In this document: piece by piece, positions 8,379-18,245 of the stretch | How positions within the stretch are numbered: position 1 is the stretch's first letter | Layout of the letters: every line of letters begins with the position of its first letter | Source of the DNA: Dehalococcoidia bacterium | GTDB taxonomy: Bacteria > Chloroflexota > Dehalococcoidia > SpSt-223 | DNA length: 64,000 nt | NCBI GenBank assembly: GCA_026003895.1 | Contig: BPIC01000006.1 | Span: forward strand, 124,001 to 188,000 | Direction of reading: 5' to 3' | Translations under genes and position numbers: made by a program | The notes under the pieces: generated by a model | Told to the model about the DNA's origin: nothing | The model's input: the letters and a program-made list of their open reading frames with translations, nothing else | Database searches by the model: none

Positions 8379-9540
8379 CTAGGGACTCGTTTGGGTCGGC
8401 CACGCTTGGAGAGTCACCTGAGCGGTCTGAGTTCGGCCGCCGCGAGTGAACTCCACGGTGATCGTTTGCCCGACGCGCTGCTCGTCAAGCACCTTGCGGA
8501 GCTCGTCGACGTCGCGCACCGTCTTGCCGGCGACTTTGGTAATGACATCGCCACGCGCAAGCCCGGCCCGAGCCGCCGGAGAGCCCGAGACGACTTCGGC
8601 GATCTCGACTCCATTCGCGTTGGTCTGAGCACTGGCCGCGCTGATGCCGAGCCAAGCGTGCTGGATGACTTCCCCAGCGATGAGCCGCGGCAGAATGCGC
8701 TTGGCTGAATTGATCGGGACGGCGAAACCAATGTTCTGGACACCGGTGCTGCCGAGCGTGTTGATGCCGATCACTTCGCCACGGCCATTCAGCAAGGGAC
8801 CGCCGCTATTGCCCGGGTTGATTGCCGCATCCGTCTGGATCAGCCCGCTCAACGGACGGCCTCCGCCTGCGCCAGCCGTCCGGTCGATTCCGGAGACGAT
8901 CCCCGCCGTAATCGAGTAGCCGAGGCCCTGCGGACTGCCGATCGCAATTGCCACTTCACCCGGCTTCACGAGGTCCGAATCCGCCAGAGGAAGGGGCGGC
9001 ACTTCTGCAGGGACCTGGGCCTGTAACAAGGCGAGATCGCCCGCAGGGTCGCGGCCAAGGACACGCGCCTCGATCTCCGTCCCGTCATTGAATCGCACCG
9101 TGATCCGTGTCGCACCGTCGATGACGTGGTTATTCGTGAGGATCCGTCCCTCGCGATCGACCACGAAACCCGAGCCGATCCCGCCACCCCCGACTGCCGC
9201 GTGCGTTCACTTGGACAACCGACCTGACGGCGCGCTCGTAGATTGCGGTGAGGTCGGTGTTCGTCGCCACCGCGACGGGCTGCACCGGCACCGGGTTCGG
9301 TAGCGTGACCGTTGTGGTGCGGCTGCCAGCAAACTGCGCCATCGCGAAGCTCCCCGCGAGCCCACCAGCGATGCCGCCGAGCGGCGCCCCGATCAGCAAC
9401 GTGCCTACGAGCACGCCGATTCCGAGCGGCTTCCAAGCGCTTGTGCGCCGCGGAGGCGTGATTGCGGGCGCCGGATCGGACGGCGCGGCTGGTAACGACT
9501 CGGTTTGGCTCCAAAGCGGTCGCCGTTCTGAATGTTCCAT
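8379..9540 (-). CDS. HtrA/DegP-type membrane-anchored serine protease, one frame break
   Basis: Starts at ATG 9540 with GGGAG upstream. A cytoplasmic leader of about 45 residues precedes a Gly/Ala-rich transmembrane helix (IGVLVGTLLIGAPLGG). The trypsin-like domain carries the triad: His in LTNNHVIDG, Asp in DPAGDLALL and Ser in NPGNSGGPLL. One PDZ domain follows (HAWLGISAASAQ to the end). The frame breaks between AVRSVVQVNARGS and GIGSGFVVDREG; removing one base from the C5 run at 9187-9191 (G5 on the coding strand) restores the family sequence. Expected role: degradation of misfolded envelope proteins. It is divergent from rpsF. Confidence 0.85.
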
Positions 9541-9653
9541 TGCGTTCTGCTCCCGAAAGCTGCTCACCCCGACGAGATCGTACGCATCGTTTCTAAGCTG
9601 GTGATAAGAACCGGCTGATGATGCGCTGAGAACCGATAAAACGGGGGGCATCT

Positions 9654-9661
9654 GATATACT
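9654..9661 (+). promoter_or_regulatory. Extended -10 promoter of the rpsF-ssb-rpsR operon
   Basis: TGA adjoining TATACT (9656-9661) forms an extended -10. Transcription from here would give a leader of about 100 nt before the rpsF start at 9771. Confidence 0.5.
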
Positions 9662-9674
9662 TTGACGGTTAGCA

Positions 9675-9745
9675 GGCCGTTTCGGCCACGCGCCGGCTTT
9701 AAGGCCGGCCTATCCTTTTCGCCCTCGTCCGAACGTGGCGAGGGC
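9675..9745 (+). promoter_or_regulatory. Structured leader of rpsF with three consecutive hairpins
   Basis: Three hairpins lie in series between promoter and ribosome site: GGCCG-TTT-CGGCC (9675-9687), GCCGGC-TTTAAG-GCCGGC (9692-9709, followed by TATCCTTTTC, attenuator-like) and GCCCTCG with an 11-base loop to CGAGGGC (9721-9745). The last ends just before GAGGAGG (9754-9760). The loop of the third holds CCGAACG. Known S6:S18 autoregulatory leaders sit in this position, but the match to that motif is only suggestive. Confidence 0.45.
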
Positions 9746-9770
9746 AAACCCGTGAGGAGGAAAACCCGGT

Positions 9771-10061
9771 TTGCCAAGCTACGAAATGGTCTACGTGCTG
9801 CGGCCAACGATTCCCGATGATGAAATCGATCAGGCGATCGAGCGGGTCAACGGCGTGATCGTCAGCCGCGGCGGAACGATCGAAAAGACGGACCTGTGGG
9901 GCCGGCGCCGCTTGGCGTATCCCTTGAAGGACCATCGCGAAGGGATCTACGTCCTGACGAACTTTGCCTCGCCGCCACAGGCGACCAAAGAGATCGAAAG
10001 CCAGCTCCGGATCACCGACGAGGTGTTGCGCCATCTCGTGATTCGACGAGACGAGGACTAG
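9771..10061 (+). CDS. rpsF: 30S ribosomal protein bS6
   Basis: A 96-residue S6 starting at TTG, with GAGGAGG 10 bases upstream. It begins [20 protein letters not shown] and contains the conserved [20 protein letters not shown] strand and the C-terminal [10 protein letters not shown]. It binds S18 on the platform of the 30S subunit. It leads the usual rpsF-ssb-rpsR cluster, and rplI is not the next gene here. The frame is intact. Confidence 0.95.
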   Translation: MPSYEMVYVLRPTIPDDEIDQAIERVNGVIVSRGGTIEKTDLWGRRRLAYPLKDHREGIYVLTNFASPPQATKEIESQLRITDEVLRHLVIRRDED

Positions 10062-10105
10062 CGCGACCGCGCTCCCCGGGACGCGCCGCTCAGGACGAGG
10101 GATCT

Positions 10106-10511
10106 ATGGCTGGGCTCTGCAAGGTAATGATCATCGGGAATCTCGGGAAAGACCCCGAATTGCGCTACACCACGGCCGGCAAGCCCGTGGCCACGTTTAA
10201 CGTCGCCGTCAACCGGCCGGCGACGAGCGTCGACGGCGAGCGTCGCGAAGAAAACCGAATGGTTTCAGGTCGTCACCTTCAGCAAGCTCGCCGAGCGGTG
10301 CGACCAGCTCCTCTCCAAGGGGCAGCGCGTCTATGTCGAGGGGAAGCTGCAGACCCGCACTTGGCCCGGACCGGACGGGCACCCTCGCAAAGTGCTTGAA
10401 GTGCTCGCGAGCGAAGTGATCTTTCTCGGCCAGCGCCGGCCGACGTATCCCGCAGACGAGCCCGCCGCCTCGGCGGTGGACGACGTCGATGCCGACGAAC
10501 TCGGCTATTAG
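10106..10511 (+). CDS. ssb: Single-stranded DNA-binding protein, one frame break
   Basis: ATG 10106 with GAGGGA upstream. The OB fold starts [20 protein letters not shown] and continues [20 protein letters not shown]. The frame then breaks at the A4 run 10251-10254. With one A removed it reads on as [19 protein letters not shown], then [15 protein letters not shown], and ends [10 protein letters not shown] before TAG 10509-10511, giving about 134 residues. The acidic C-terminal tip is degenerate compared with the DDDIPF type. SSB is essential, so the break is probably not in the real genome. Confidence 0.88.
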
Positions 10512-10597
10512 CAGACCAGAGGACGGGGGCCAGCGGCTCCCACGTGGAGAACGACTGTGACCAGTGAGCGACCCCAAGGCGAAGAGCCGCCGCGGCG

Positions 10598-11071
10598 ATG
10601 GCTACCGCCGCTATCCGGCACGCCCGCAAGGTGTGCGCCTTCTGCGCCGACAAGAACCTGATCATCGACTATAAGGACCCCGCGAAGCTGCGCCGATTCT
10701 TGACCGACCGGGCCAAGATCGAGCCGCGCCGGAAGACCGGCACGTGCGCCCGCCATCAGCGCAAGCTCACGAAGGCCATCAAGCGAGCGCGCTTGCTTGC
10801 TATGCTGCCGTTCACTGGCGAGCACATCCGCTGGTCCGGCGGCGTCGGCGTCCGCTCCGCCGAAGAGCGCCGCCGCGCCCGCGATGAGCGACGGCCCATG
10901 GGTTCATCGCGTGAGCCGATCCCGGCCGAATCCGCTGAAGCCGCAGCCGCCGCTGTCGAGGATGCGGAGCCAGCAGAGGAGGCTATCGTTGGCGCCTCGA
11001 CAAGCGACGTCGAGCCGGACAGCGCGGCTGAGGCCGCCGCGTCCAATCCGGCGTCAGACGCCGAGTCGTAG
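10598..11071 (+). CDS. rpsR: 30S ribosomal protein bS18 with a long acidic C-terminal extension; N-terminus uncertain
   Basis: The core ([17 protein letters not shown], then [18 protein letters not shown] and LPFTGEHIR) is a clear S18 with a CxxC. The printed start is ATG 10598. However, GTG 10557 has a better ribosome site (GTGGAGAA). Removing one base near 10588-10600 and one from CCC 10623-10625 would give an N-terminus ending [17 protein letters not shown], typical of S18, so two further frame breaks are likely. After the core, about 85 residues rich in Ala, Glu and Ser extend the protein, well beyond the usual length of 75-100. Confidence 0.85.
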   Translation: MATAAIRHARKVCAFCADKNLIIDYKDPAKLRRFLTDRAKIEPRRKTGTCARHQRKLTKAIKRARLLAMLPFTGEHIRWSGGVGVRSAEERRRARDERRPMGSSREPIPAESAEAAAAAVEDAEPAEEAIVGASTSDVEPDSAAEAAASNPASDAES

Positions 11072-11123
11072 ATACTCATAGAAAGTATTTCGGCGCTCCT
11101 TCGCGCCAAGGGCGAGACGAACC

Positions 11124-12325
11124 GTGCAATCAACTTCGACAAAGCCCACCTTGTTGAGAAGACTCGGCGGCCTGTTCCGCCGGTCGGCTGCCACCAAGCG
11201 CACCAGCAACCGCTTTGCCTCGCGGTGGGAGCGCGAGCGTCGTCTGCAGCAGATCGCAGTCGCGCTCAGTGTCGCGGCTGTGCTCCTCGTCATCGGCATT
11301 CCCCTCTTCGGCTATTACCGCGAGGTCATCGCGAGGGGGCAGGAAGAGATTGCGCGGGGTAAACGACGTCGGCTTCAAGATGGACGACTACATCCGCCAG
11401 CTGCGATATCGCCAGCGGCAGATCGACCTCGCAGGCTGACCTCTTCAACCAGTTCGGCGGTCAACAGTTCGCCCAGCAAATTGCCAGCCAGCGCTCGGTG
11501 CTCCCGACCCAGATCGTCTTTGATTGGGTCGACGAGGAACTGGTGCGCCAGCTCGCACCGAAGATGGGCATCACGGTGACGCCAGAAGAGGTGGACGCCC
11601 AGCTCCGGAAGGATCTCGAACCACCAGTCTCGACCCCGGAGCCAACGGTCGGGCCGGCCGATCCGCTCGCCACGCCAACCCCCGTCCCCAGTCCGACGCC
11701 CGTCCCAGCACCGTTCGAGGAGCGCTACCGCAACCTGCTGAACTACTCTGGGCTGTCGGACGCCGAATATCGCGAACAAGTGCGAACCCGATTGCTCCGG
11801 GAGAAGCTGCAAGAAAAGCTGAAGGCCGACGTGCCGACATCCGCCGAGCAAGTGCACCTTCGCGGTGTGCTGCTTTCCCAAGAATCCGAGGCCAAGGACG
11901 TGCTTGAGCAGCTTCGCAACGGCGGCTCGTGGGAGCAGATCGCCTCGGAGAAGTCGCTCGATTCCGCTTCCCGCGACAAGGCTGGCGATCTCGGCTGGGT
12001 CGCCCGCGGCATCAAGGATGCTGACTTCGATGCGGCCGCCTTCGGGCTGACGGGCGCCGGCATCGAAGGTCCGTTCAGCACCCGCGCTGGTTATTGGGTG
12101 CTCCAACGGCTCGAAGGTCCCCAAGTGCGGCCGCTCGATACCGAGGCGCTGGACGCCATCAAGAATAACGCGTTCTCCCGCTGGTTAGACGACCAGAAGA
12201 AGAACGGCCAGAACGTCGTCGAGTACCGAATCACCTCAGACCGTCAGCTCTGGGCGCAGGACCGCATCGACCGCGAAAAGGCTGCCCAGCAGCGGCGGCT
12301 CGCTCAACAAAGCCAATCGCGCTAG
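11124..12325 (+). CDS. Membrane-anchored parvulin-type peptidyl-prolyl isomerase (SurA/PrsA-like), two frame breaks
   Basis: Begins at GTG 11124. An Arg/Lys-rich leader precedes a transmembrane helix (VALSVAAVLLVIGIPLFGYY). The chaperone segment reads GFKMDDYIRQLRYRQ, then FNQFGGQQFAQQIASQRSV and MGITVTPEEVDAQLRK. The rotamase domain runs from EQVHLRGVLLSQ through GSWEQIASEKSLD and GDLGWVARG to the end. One surplus base in GGGG 11356-11359 and one in GG 11434-11435 split it into three frames. The protein would fold exported substrates outside the membrane and fits functionally beside htrA. Confidence 0.82.
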
Positions 12326-12353
12326 GCGTTCGGACCGAACGAGGCCTCCTGTT

Positions 12354-12381
12354 CACCACCTCTCCGGCCGGAGAGGTGGTG
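12354..12381. repeat. Perfect 28-bp palindrome
   Basis: Each 14-base arm is exactly complementary to the other (left arm CACCACCTCTCCGG), with no spacer. It lies 29 bases after the parvulin gene and 59 bases before the amidohydrolase start. No T-run follows, so an operator or recombinase/terminator hairpin are all possible. Confidence 0.8.
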
Positions 12382-12439
12382 ATGATTCTCGGGTTGCATC
12401 CCGGCCTGCTGGCAGCCGAGAATGGCCGCCGAGGTGGGC

Positions 12440-13912
12440 ATGACCAACTGGAGCGCGATCCGGGCGACTTGGGTGCTGGCATTTGACGGCGAGGAGCACG
12501 TCGTTCTGGAGCACGGTGTCGTCGAATGGGAGGACGGCGCGATCGTTCGGGTGGGCCGCGAGCCACGCGTACCACGCGATCGTGTCCTCAACCTCGACGG
12601 CCATCTCCTGCTTCCGGGCTTGATCAACCTTCATTGCCACGCCGGATCGCAAGCGGCCGGTCGGCTCATTTTTCATCAGGGCCGGCGCGACGTCTTCGGA
12701 GGAGGCTTCCAAAACACTGCCCCACGCCGAGACGCCGTCCGCCCCCCCCGCCGAGAATCGCCAGGTGGCAGCGCTCGCCACCCTCGTCGAATTGGCGAAG
12801 GGTGGTGCAACAACCGTCCTTGAGGCAGGGTCGCCGCCTGTGCTGGCGGACGCGCTCTTGCAGGCTCGCGAGCAGGTGCCACTGCGACTGTACCTCGGCC
12901 CCGGCTACCGGTCGGCCGACTACCTGACCGAACTTGACGGTCGGCTCATGAAAGAATGGCGGCCGGACGGCGGCATGGCTCACTTCGAGGCCGCGCGCCA
13001 ATGGGTTTCGCGGCTGCCCAACGGCGGACGAGGAGACGGTTTTGTTGGCGGGGTGCTGTATCCAAGCATTCTCGATTATTGCACTGCCGACTTGCTGCAA
13101 CAGTCCAAACACGCGGCCGACACGATGGGCGTGCTGCTCCAGATCCACGCCTGCCAAAGCATTTATGAGTTCCACGAGATCCTTCACGCCACTGGGAAGA
13201 CACCGATCGAGTGGCTGGACTCGCTCGGCGTGCTCGGTCCACGCACCTCGCTTGCCCATTGTTTCGCGACGACGGCGAATCCGCACGTCGCCTATCGGGG
13301 TGGCCGCGACCTCGACCTCCTCGCAGCGAGCGGAACCACTGTCGTCCATTGCCCGGTGGCGATCGGACGGCGCGGCAACGCCCTCCACTCTCTGGATGGC
13401 TATCAGGGCGCTGGGGTACGGGTGGCCCTCGGCACGGACACCTTTCCCCGCGACATGATCGCCGAAATGCGAGCGGGCGCAGACCATGGCGAAACTCGTC
13501 GAGAACGACGTTGCCGCCGGGAGCAGCCGGGCGGTGCTGCGGGCCTGCACCATCGACGCGGCAGACGCGCTCGGTCGCTCGGACCTTGGGCGAATCGCCG
13601 TTGGCGCAGCCGCCGACCTCGTTGCCGTCAACCTTCGTTCGCTGCATGTCGGGCCGGTCCGCGACCCCCGTCGACGCCGCGCTCAGCGCCTGCGATTCCC
13701 GCGATATCCGCTGGGTGCTCGTCGCCGGCCGGCCCGTCGTGGCCGATGGCACCGTTCCCGGCATCGACGAACAGGCACTGGTCACGACCCTGCAGGCCGA
13801 AGGCGAAAAGGCGTGGGAAGCCGTCGAAGGCTACCACTGGATGCGGAAGCCCGCCGACGAAGTGTTTCCTCGATCCTTCCGGCTGGCGCGCAACGACGAA
13901 TTCACCAGTTGA
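12440..13912 (+). CDS. Metal-dependent amidohydrolase (cytosine deaminase/chlorohydrolase type), three frame breaks
   Basis: ATG 12440 follows GAGG; ATG 12422 is an alternative. The family features run through the gene: an N-terminal beta domain with AFDGEEHVVLEHGVVEW, the metal pair NLHCHAG, then QIHACQSIYEFHE, LAHCFATT and the metal Asp in GTDTFPRDM. The C-terminal beta domain has GAAADLVAVNL and DIRWVLVAGRPVVADG. Frame breaks, each one surplus base, lie at CCCC 12720-12723, at about 13478-13485, and at CCCCC 13665-13669. Joining the frames gives about 490 residues. The substrate cannot be told from sequence; deaminated nucleobases or related ring amides are typical. Confidence 0.8.
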
Positions 13913-14112
13913 CCGCCCGTCCTGGTCTGTCCAGCAACGCGCCGCCTCTCATCGAGCCTTCCCTTGTCACCCTCGCCAAATCACCATCGCCCAACCGACA
14001 AGCGCCCGGGCTCTCGCGAGAATCGGCGTGCTCGACAGGTAGAATCGACCGGACCGGCTACGTATTCCATCGGATTGTTGCGCGAGGCGGCTCGAATCTG
14101 GGGGGCGGCCCT

Positions 14113-14142
14113 TTGATCCGCACGCCAGCGCGTCGGTATACT
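14113..14142 (+). promoter_or_regulatory. Promoter of the zinc-ribbon miniprotein gene
   Basis: TTGATC (14113-14118), an 18-base spacer and TATACT (14137-14142) end about 50 bases before GTG 14194. Confidence 0.55.
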
Positions 14143-14193
14143 GCCGCAGAGCGACGGCGCCCTGACCAAGTAGGCGGACTTTGGGGGACCATC

Positions 14194-14343
14194 GTGGCGG
14201 TAGACCTCGGCACTTGGGTTTGCGCGACATGTGGGCGGGCAGTCCCGGGCGGTCAGAGCCTTTGCCCCTCCTGTGGGCACGTGTGGACGGCGTCTTCGCC
14301 GCTGCCGTTGCCTCGGCGGCCTCGTCCGAGCGCCCCCTCCTAG
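14194..14343 (+). CDS. Small zinc-ribbon protein
   Basis: A 49-residue frame from GTG 14194, preceded by GGGGG and a good promoter. It holds CATCGRAVPGGQSLCPSCG, a two-CxxC zinc ribbon, then a Pro/Arg-rich tail. The size, promoter and Cys spacing support a real gene, but there is no known function. Confidence 0.55.
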   Translation: MAVDLGTWVCATCGRAVPGGQSLCPSCGHVWTASSPLPLPRRPRPSAPS

Positions 14344-14424
14344 ACCGCCTCGCGACGAGGAACCTCCGCTCGGCTCGGCTCCCTCTGATACCATAAGGAA
14401 GAGAGCCTGCCCGCGGAGGTTTGT

Positions 14425-15255
14425 GTGAATCTGCTCGCCCCAATCGAGCGCGACGTTATCGTCGACGGACTGAAGCTCCACCTTCTCGATTGGGGTGGCG
14501 CCGATCGCGAACCGCTGCTTCTCCTTCATGGGTTCGCGGCCCATGCCCATGCCTGGGACACGCTCGCCATCGCCCTGCAGCCCCATTTTCACGTCTATGC
14601 TCTGGACCAGCGCGGCCACGGCGACAGCGATGCCGCCGACGAATACGGTCCTACGCTGACCGCCAAAGACATTGACGGCGTCGTCGAACAGCTTGGAATT
14701 GGGCGGATGATCCTCGTTGGGCTGTCGATGGGCGGACGCAATGCGATGTATTACGCAGCAACCCGGCCGGAGCGTGTCTCGCGGCTGGTGGTAATCGACA
14801 TTGGCCCGGAGGTGAGCCGGCGGACGACAGAGGCCCCGGCCGGCCCACCAGAGCCGGAGACGTGGGAGAGCATCGAACACGCCGCCCGCCACCTCCACCG
14901 CGGCAATCCGTACCCCGGAATCCACTATTTCCGCTGGGTCGTCTCGCACAGCTTGCGCCAGCGAGAGGACGGCGCACTCGTCTGGAAGTGGAGCCCGACG
15001 ATTCGCCAGCGCTCTGGGATCGGCGCCGATATCGACTGGTGGGCGATTCTTCGTGAAATTCAGGCGCCAACTCTCGTCCTCCGCGGCGCGTTTAGCCCGG
15101 TGCTCGACGCCGAGATCGCCGAACGAATGGTGGCCGAACTCCGCGATGGACGTTACGTCGAAATCCCTGACTCGTTTCATACCTTGCACGAAGACAATCC
15201 CGAAGCCGTTCAGGCCGCGCTTGAGCAGTTCCTCGGCTTCCAAGGAGTTCGCTGA
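14425..15255 (+). CDS. Alpha/beta-fold hydrolase
   Basis: A 276-residue protein from GTG, with CGGAGG upstream. The oxyanion region is LLLHGFAAHAHAWD, the nucleophile elbow is GLSMGG with S101, and a C-terminal His lies in SFHTLHEDNP (H252 or H255). The central part (DQRGHGDSDA) is typical of the esterase/lactonase/haloperoxidase branch. It ends one base before the CTG candidate of the membrane protein gene, so the two may be co-transcribed. The substrate is unknown. Confidence 0.88.
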   Translation: MNLLAPIERDVIVDGLKLHLLDWGGADREPLLLLHGFAAHAHAWDTLAIALQPHFHVYALDQRGHGDSDAADEYGPTLTAKDIDGVVEQLGIGRMILVGLSMGGRNAMYYAATRPERVSRLVVIDIGPEVSRRTTEAPAGPPEPETWESIEHAARHLHRGNPYPGIHYFRWVVSHSLRQREDGALVWKWSPTIRQRSGIGADIDWWAILREIQAPTLVLRGAFSPVLDAEIAERMVAELRDGRYVEIPDSFHTLHEDNPEAVQAALEQFLGFQGVR

Positions 15256-15256
15256 G

Positions 15257-16736
15257 CTGAACCCTGCAAGGCGCTCACTGCGCCCCTTGCTCGCCCCGAC
15301 AGGGCTCGCCTTGGCCGCCCTGCCCGCGCTCGTCACCCTCGCGCTCGGCATCGTTGTGGCACTGCGTCCCACCGAAGCGCTCTATGGCGAGGGCATCGTC
15401 CTCTCGCAAGCGCTCGCGGTGGCCTCGGGGCGGCCGCTCTACCCGCCACTCGGCGAGCCGCCCTACGCGGTGACGGCCTATACCCCGGTCTATTACCTCG
15501 TCGTCGCAGCGCTGAGCATCGTCACTGGCCCGTCACTTGTTCCGGGACGGCTGCTGTCTCTGGCGGCATTTGCCGTGGCGGCCAGTTGCATCGTCCTCGC
15601 GGTCCGCCCCGGCGCCGGGCGAGCGTGGGGCTTGCTCGCCGCCTTCGCCTTTCTTGCCCAGCCGGCGGCGACCGAGTGGATCGGTCTGCATCGGGTCGAC
15701 AGTCTCGCGCTGGCGTTTTCCCTCGGCGGGCTCTTGGTCGGGGTGCGCGGGCGGATCCTGCCAGCTGCGGCGCTGCTCGCCCTTGGCGTCCTCACCAAAC
15801 AGACTTACCTTGCCGCGCCAGCAGCGATGTTCGCTTGGCTGCTGCTCGAACGGCGGTGGCGCGACGCCACGCTCCTCTTCATTGCGTTCTGCGTGCCGCT
15901 CGCGGCCATCGTGTTGGCGCTTGAGGCAGCGACTGGCGGAAATTTCCTCCGCCATGTCGTCGGCGCAAACCTGAACCCATTTTCCGCTCGTCTCGTGCTC
16001 AACTGGATCGGCTGGGGGACCAGTGTAGCTGGACCTCTCTTCCTTGCCGGAACCCTTGGGCTGCTTCTCCTCCCTCGCGACTGGTTGCTCTGGAAGCTCT
16101 ATTTCGTCTTCACCCGCGCCGAACGTGATCGCGCTTGGCAAAGACGGGGCCTCGTTCAACTACTGGCTTGAGCCGCTCGCAGCCGCGTCGATCCTCGCCG
16201 CCGGCGCTTTGGCGGTCCTGTTCGCCTCCCGGCCACGGCTCGCGCTCGCCGGAGCAGCCACAGTTTTCCTCGTCATCGCCCCGTCGGCGGCCTCGGCAGC
16301 CGAATCGGCTCGGCGCGGCGCAGCGCTCGTCGAAGCCGAGCGGCCAGCCGTCGAGTGGGCGGTCCAAGCCGCACGCGCGGCGCCTGGCGAGGTGCTGAGC
16401 GAAGACCTTGCGATCACGGCGCTTGCCGGCAAACCACTCGCCTTCGAATATGTCATCTTTTCGATCCTCTGGAACGATGGCCTGTGGGACGAGGGAAGGC
16501 TTCTCGCCGATCTCGAGTCCGGTCGGTACCCCCGGCTCATTCTGCTGGGCGACGACGACCCTCTCGCCGGTAACTGCCTCTGCATGCCGCCGCCGGTCTG
16601 GGAGGCGCTCCGCGCTCACTATCGCAAGGTCGATCGTGTCGGTCGCTACGTCCTCTATGAATTCGCGGGAAGTTATACTGCCGAGCACGCCGACAAGGTC
16701 GGCGATCCGGCGCTGGTGGACGAGCTTGAACAGTAA
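15257..16736 (+). CDS. Polytopic membrane protein, GT39/ArnT-like glycosyltransferase, one frame break
   Basis: No ATG or GTG is available near the 5' end. CTG 15257 has AAGGAG 9 bases upstream, and TTG 15287 is the next option. About ten transmembrane helices follow (for example LALAALPALVTLALGIVV and LPAAALLALGVL). A loop between early helices (YGEGIVLSQALAVASGRP, then TAYTPVYYLVVAAL) resembles the first extracytoplasmic loop of GT39 enzymes. The frame breaks at CCC 16113-16115, and the continuation (APNVIALGKDGASFNYWLEP) completes the protein. It probably transfers a lipid-linked sugar on the outer face of the membrane, though catalytic Asp residues cannot be assigned with certainty. Confidence 0.7.
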
Positions 16737-16737
16737 T

Positions 16738-17523
16738 GTGGCGGCGCTGACGGACGAGGTCCTACTCAGCGTCGACGGGTCAATCGCGACGGTGACGCTC
16801 AATCGCCCGGCCGCGCGGAACGCCATGAACCGCGCGATGTATCACGCCCTCCAAGCGACGTTCGAGACCTTGAACCAGCGGGAGGATATCCGCGTGGTCA
16901 TCGTCACGGGTGCAGGCGACAAAGCGTTCGCTGCCGGGGCAGACATCGCCGAGTTTGCGGCCCTTCGAACTGAGACCGACGTGCTCGCCTATGAGCAGCA
17001 GGTCGAAGGAATGCTCGGGGCGCTGGAACGGCTTGCCAAGCCGGTGATTGCCAAAATTCGGGGCTTTGCGACCGGCGGCGGCTGCTCACTCGCGGCAGCG
17101 TGCGACCTGCGAGTTGCCTCCGACGACGCTCAAATCGGGATTCCGATCGCCCGCACGCTCGGCAACTGCTTGCCAATGGGCAATTTGGCCCGGCTCGTCG
17201 ATCTCGTCGGCCCCGGCCACGCGAAGGCACTCCTGTTCACCGGCCGCCTGCTCTCTGCCCACGAGGCGCTGGCGGCTGGCTTCCTCACCGAAGTTACGCG
17301 GCCTGCGGACCTCGATGGCCGGGTCGACGTCCTCGCCCGCCAACTGACAGAACATGCCCCACGTACGTTGCGGGCGACGAAAGAAGGGATCTTGCGGCTG
17401 GCCGCCTCGCGTCGTGGGATCGACGGTCGAGACTTGCTGCTCTCGTGCTATCTCAGCGAAGACTTTCAGGAAGGCGTGCGCGCCTTTTTGGAAAAGCGCC
17501 GACCCGTCTGGACAGGGCGGTAG
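16738..17523 (+). CDS. Enoyl-CoA hydratase/isomerase (crotonase) family protein
   Basis: A 261-residue protein from GTG 16738, which follows the stop of the membrane protein within 2 bases; TTG 16726 is an overlapping alternative. Crotonase landmarks are present: ATVTLNRPAARNAMN at the start, the oxyanion segment AGADIAEF, and the second oxyanion/active segment GFATGGGCSLAAACDLRVAS. It ends with EDFQEGVRAFLEKRRPVWTG, the usual C-terminal helix. The first catalytic Glu of classic hydratases is replaced by Cys in GGGCSL, so isomerase or another crotonase chemistry is possible. Confidence 0.85.
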   Translation: MAALTDEVLLSVDGSIATVTLNRPAARNAMNRAMYHALQATFETLNQREDIRVVIVTGAGDKAFAAGADIAEFAALRTETDVLAYEQQVEGMLGALERLAKPVIAKIRGFATGGGCSLAAACDLRVASDDAQIGIPIARTLGNCLPMGNLARLVDLVGPGHAKALLFTGRLLSAHEALAAGFLTEVTRPADLDGRVDVLARQLTEHAPRTLRATKEGILRLAASRRGIDGRDLLLSCYLSEDFQEGVRAFLEKRRPVWTGR

Positions 17524-17525
17524 CG

Positions 17526-18029
17526 GTGGCGCTCGCATCCGCGACGTCGCCACGCCAAGAACGGCGGGTGTTTGGCCGACCGCTCGGACAGGCGATCGCC
17601 ATCGTCACCATCGCCGGGTTACTCGCCGTGTTGTTCGTCGCGATCTCGCTCGCCTTCAGCGCCCAGTCCGTTTCGGAGCGCAACGCCCGGCTGCTCCGCT
17701 TCGCGACGGCGCCAGATGTCCGAATATCGCGGTTCAGCGGAGACGGCGGGATCGTCGGCGCGGTCTACGAACGCCCGGGCGCACCGACCATGCTGGTCGC
17801 CGTCACAGGGCTGCCACCCCTTGAAGGCGACGAACGCTATCTCATGTGGTTCATGAAAAACGGGCAATATTACGAAAGCCAGCGCGTCCGCCCGGATGCT
17901 GATGGCAGTTCGCGTGTCGCGCTCGACCTCGCCGAGCCTGGCTTTTACGACGAAATCCGCATTACCCGTGAACACGAGCACCTGCGCCTGCCGACCGGCC
18001 CGGTGGTGGCGCGCTGGACCCGCAGCTGA
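17526..18029 (+). CDS. Single-pass membrane protein with an anti-sigma-K (RskA) C-terminal-like domain
   Basis: A 167-residue protein from GTG 17526, two bases after the crotonase stop. A transmembrane helix (AIVTIAGLLAVLFVAISLAF, about residues 24-43) is followed by a beta domain with LVAVTGLPPLEGDERYLMWF and GQYYESQRVRPDADGSSRVA. That pattern is the extracytoplasmic RskA-type domain. The cytoplasmic zinc-binding sigma-interacting part is missing, and no sigma factor lies nearby. It may be a stand-alone sensor or structural domain. Confidence 0.65.
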   Translation: MALASATSPRQERRVFGRPLGQAIAIVTIAGLLAVLFVAISLAFSAQSVSERNARLLRFATAPDVRISRFSGDGGIVGAVYERPGAPTMLVAVTGLPPLEGDERYLMWFMKNGQYYESQRVRPDADGSSRVALDLAEPGFYDEIRITREHEHLRLPTGPVVARWTRS

Positions 18030-18245
18030 CGGCGACCCGCGCCAGACCCGCTGCCGACGCTCCCAGCGTTCCCACGCCCCCCTGTCTTACCGCGACCAAC
18101 CACGGTCGGAAAACGACGTTCATCCAGGCCGGCCGGGCACGGCGCGAGAGCCAGCGGACCACAGCGACGTGTTCGGTGTGCGGCGTCTCCCGGTGACGCC
18201 CACCGTTCACGACCGAGGGATCGGCAGCAAGGGGCTCGCAGCGAG

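Noticed and set aside
12666..13631. Long minus-strand frame over the amidohydrolase gene
   Set aside because: Antisense shadow of a GC-rich gene; no domain, no ribosome site, and the plus strand carries clear amidohydrolase motifs.
13981..15372. 463-residue minus-strand frame
   Set aside because: Lies over the zinc-ribbon and alpha/beta hydrolase genes; composition is shadow-like.
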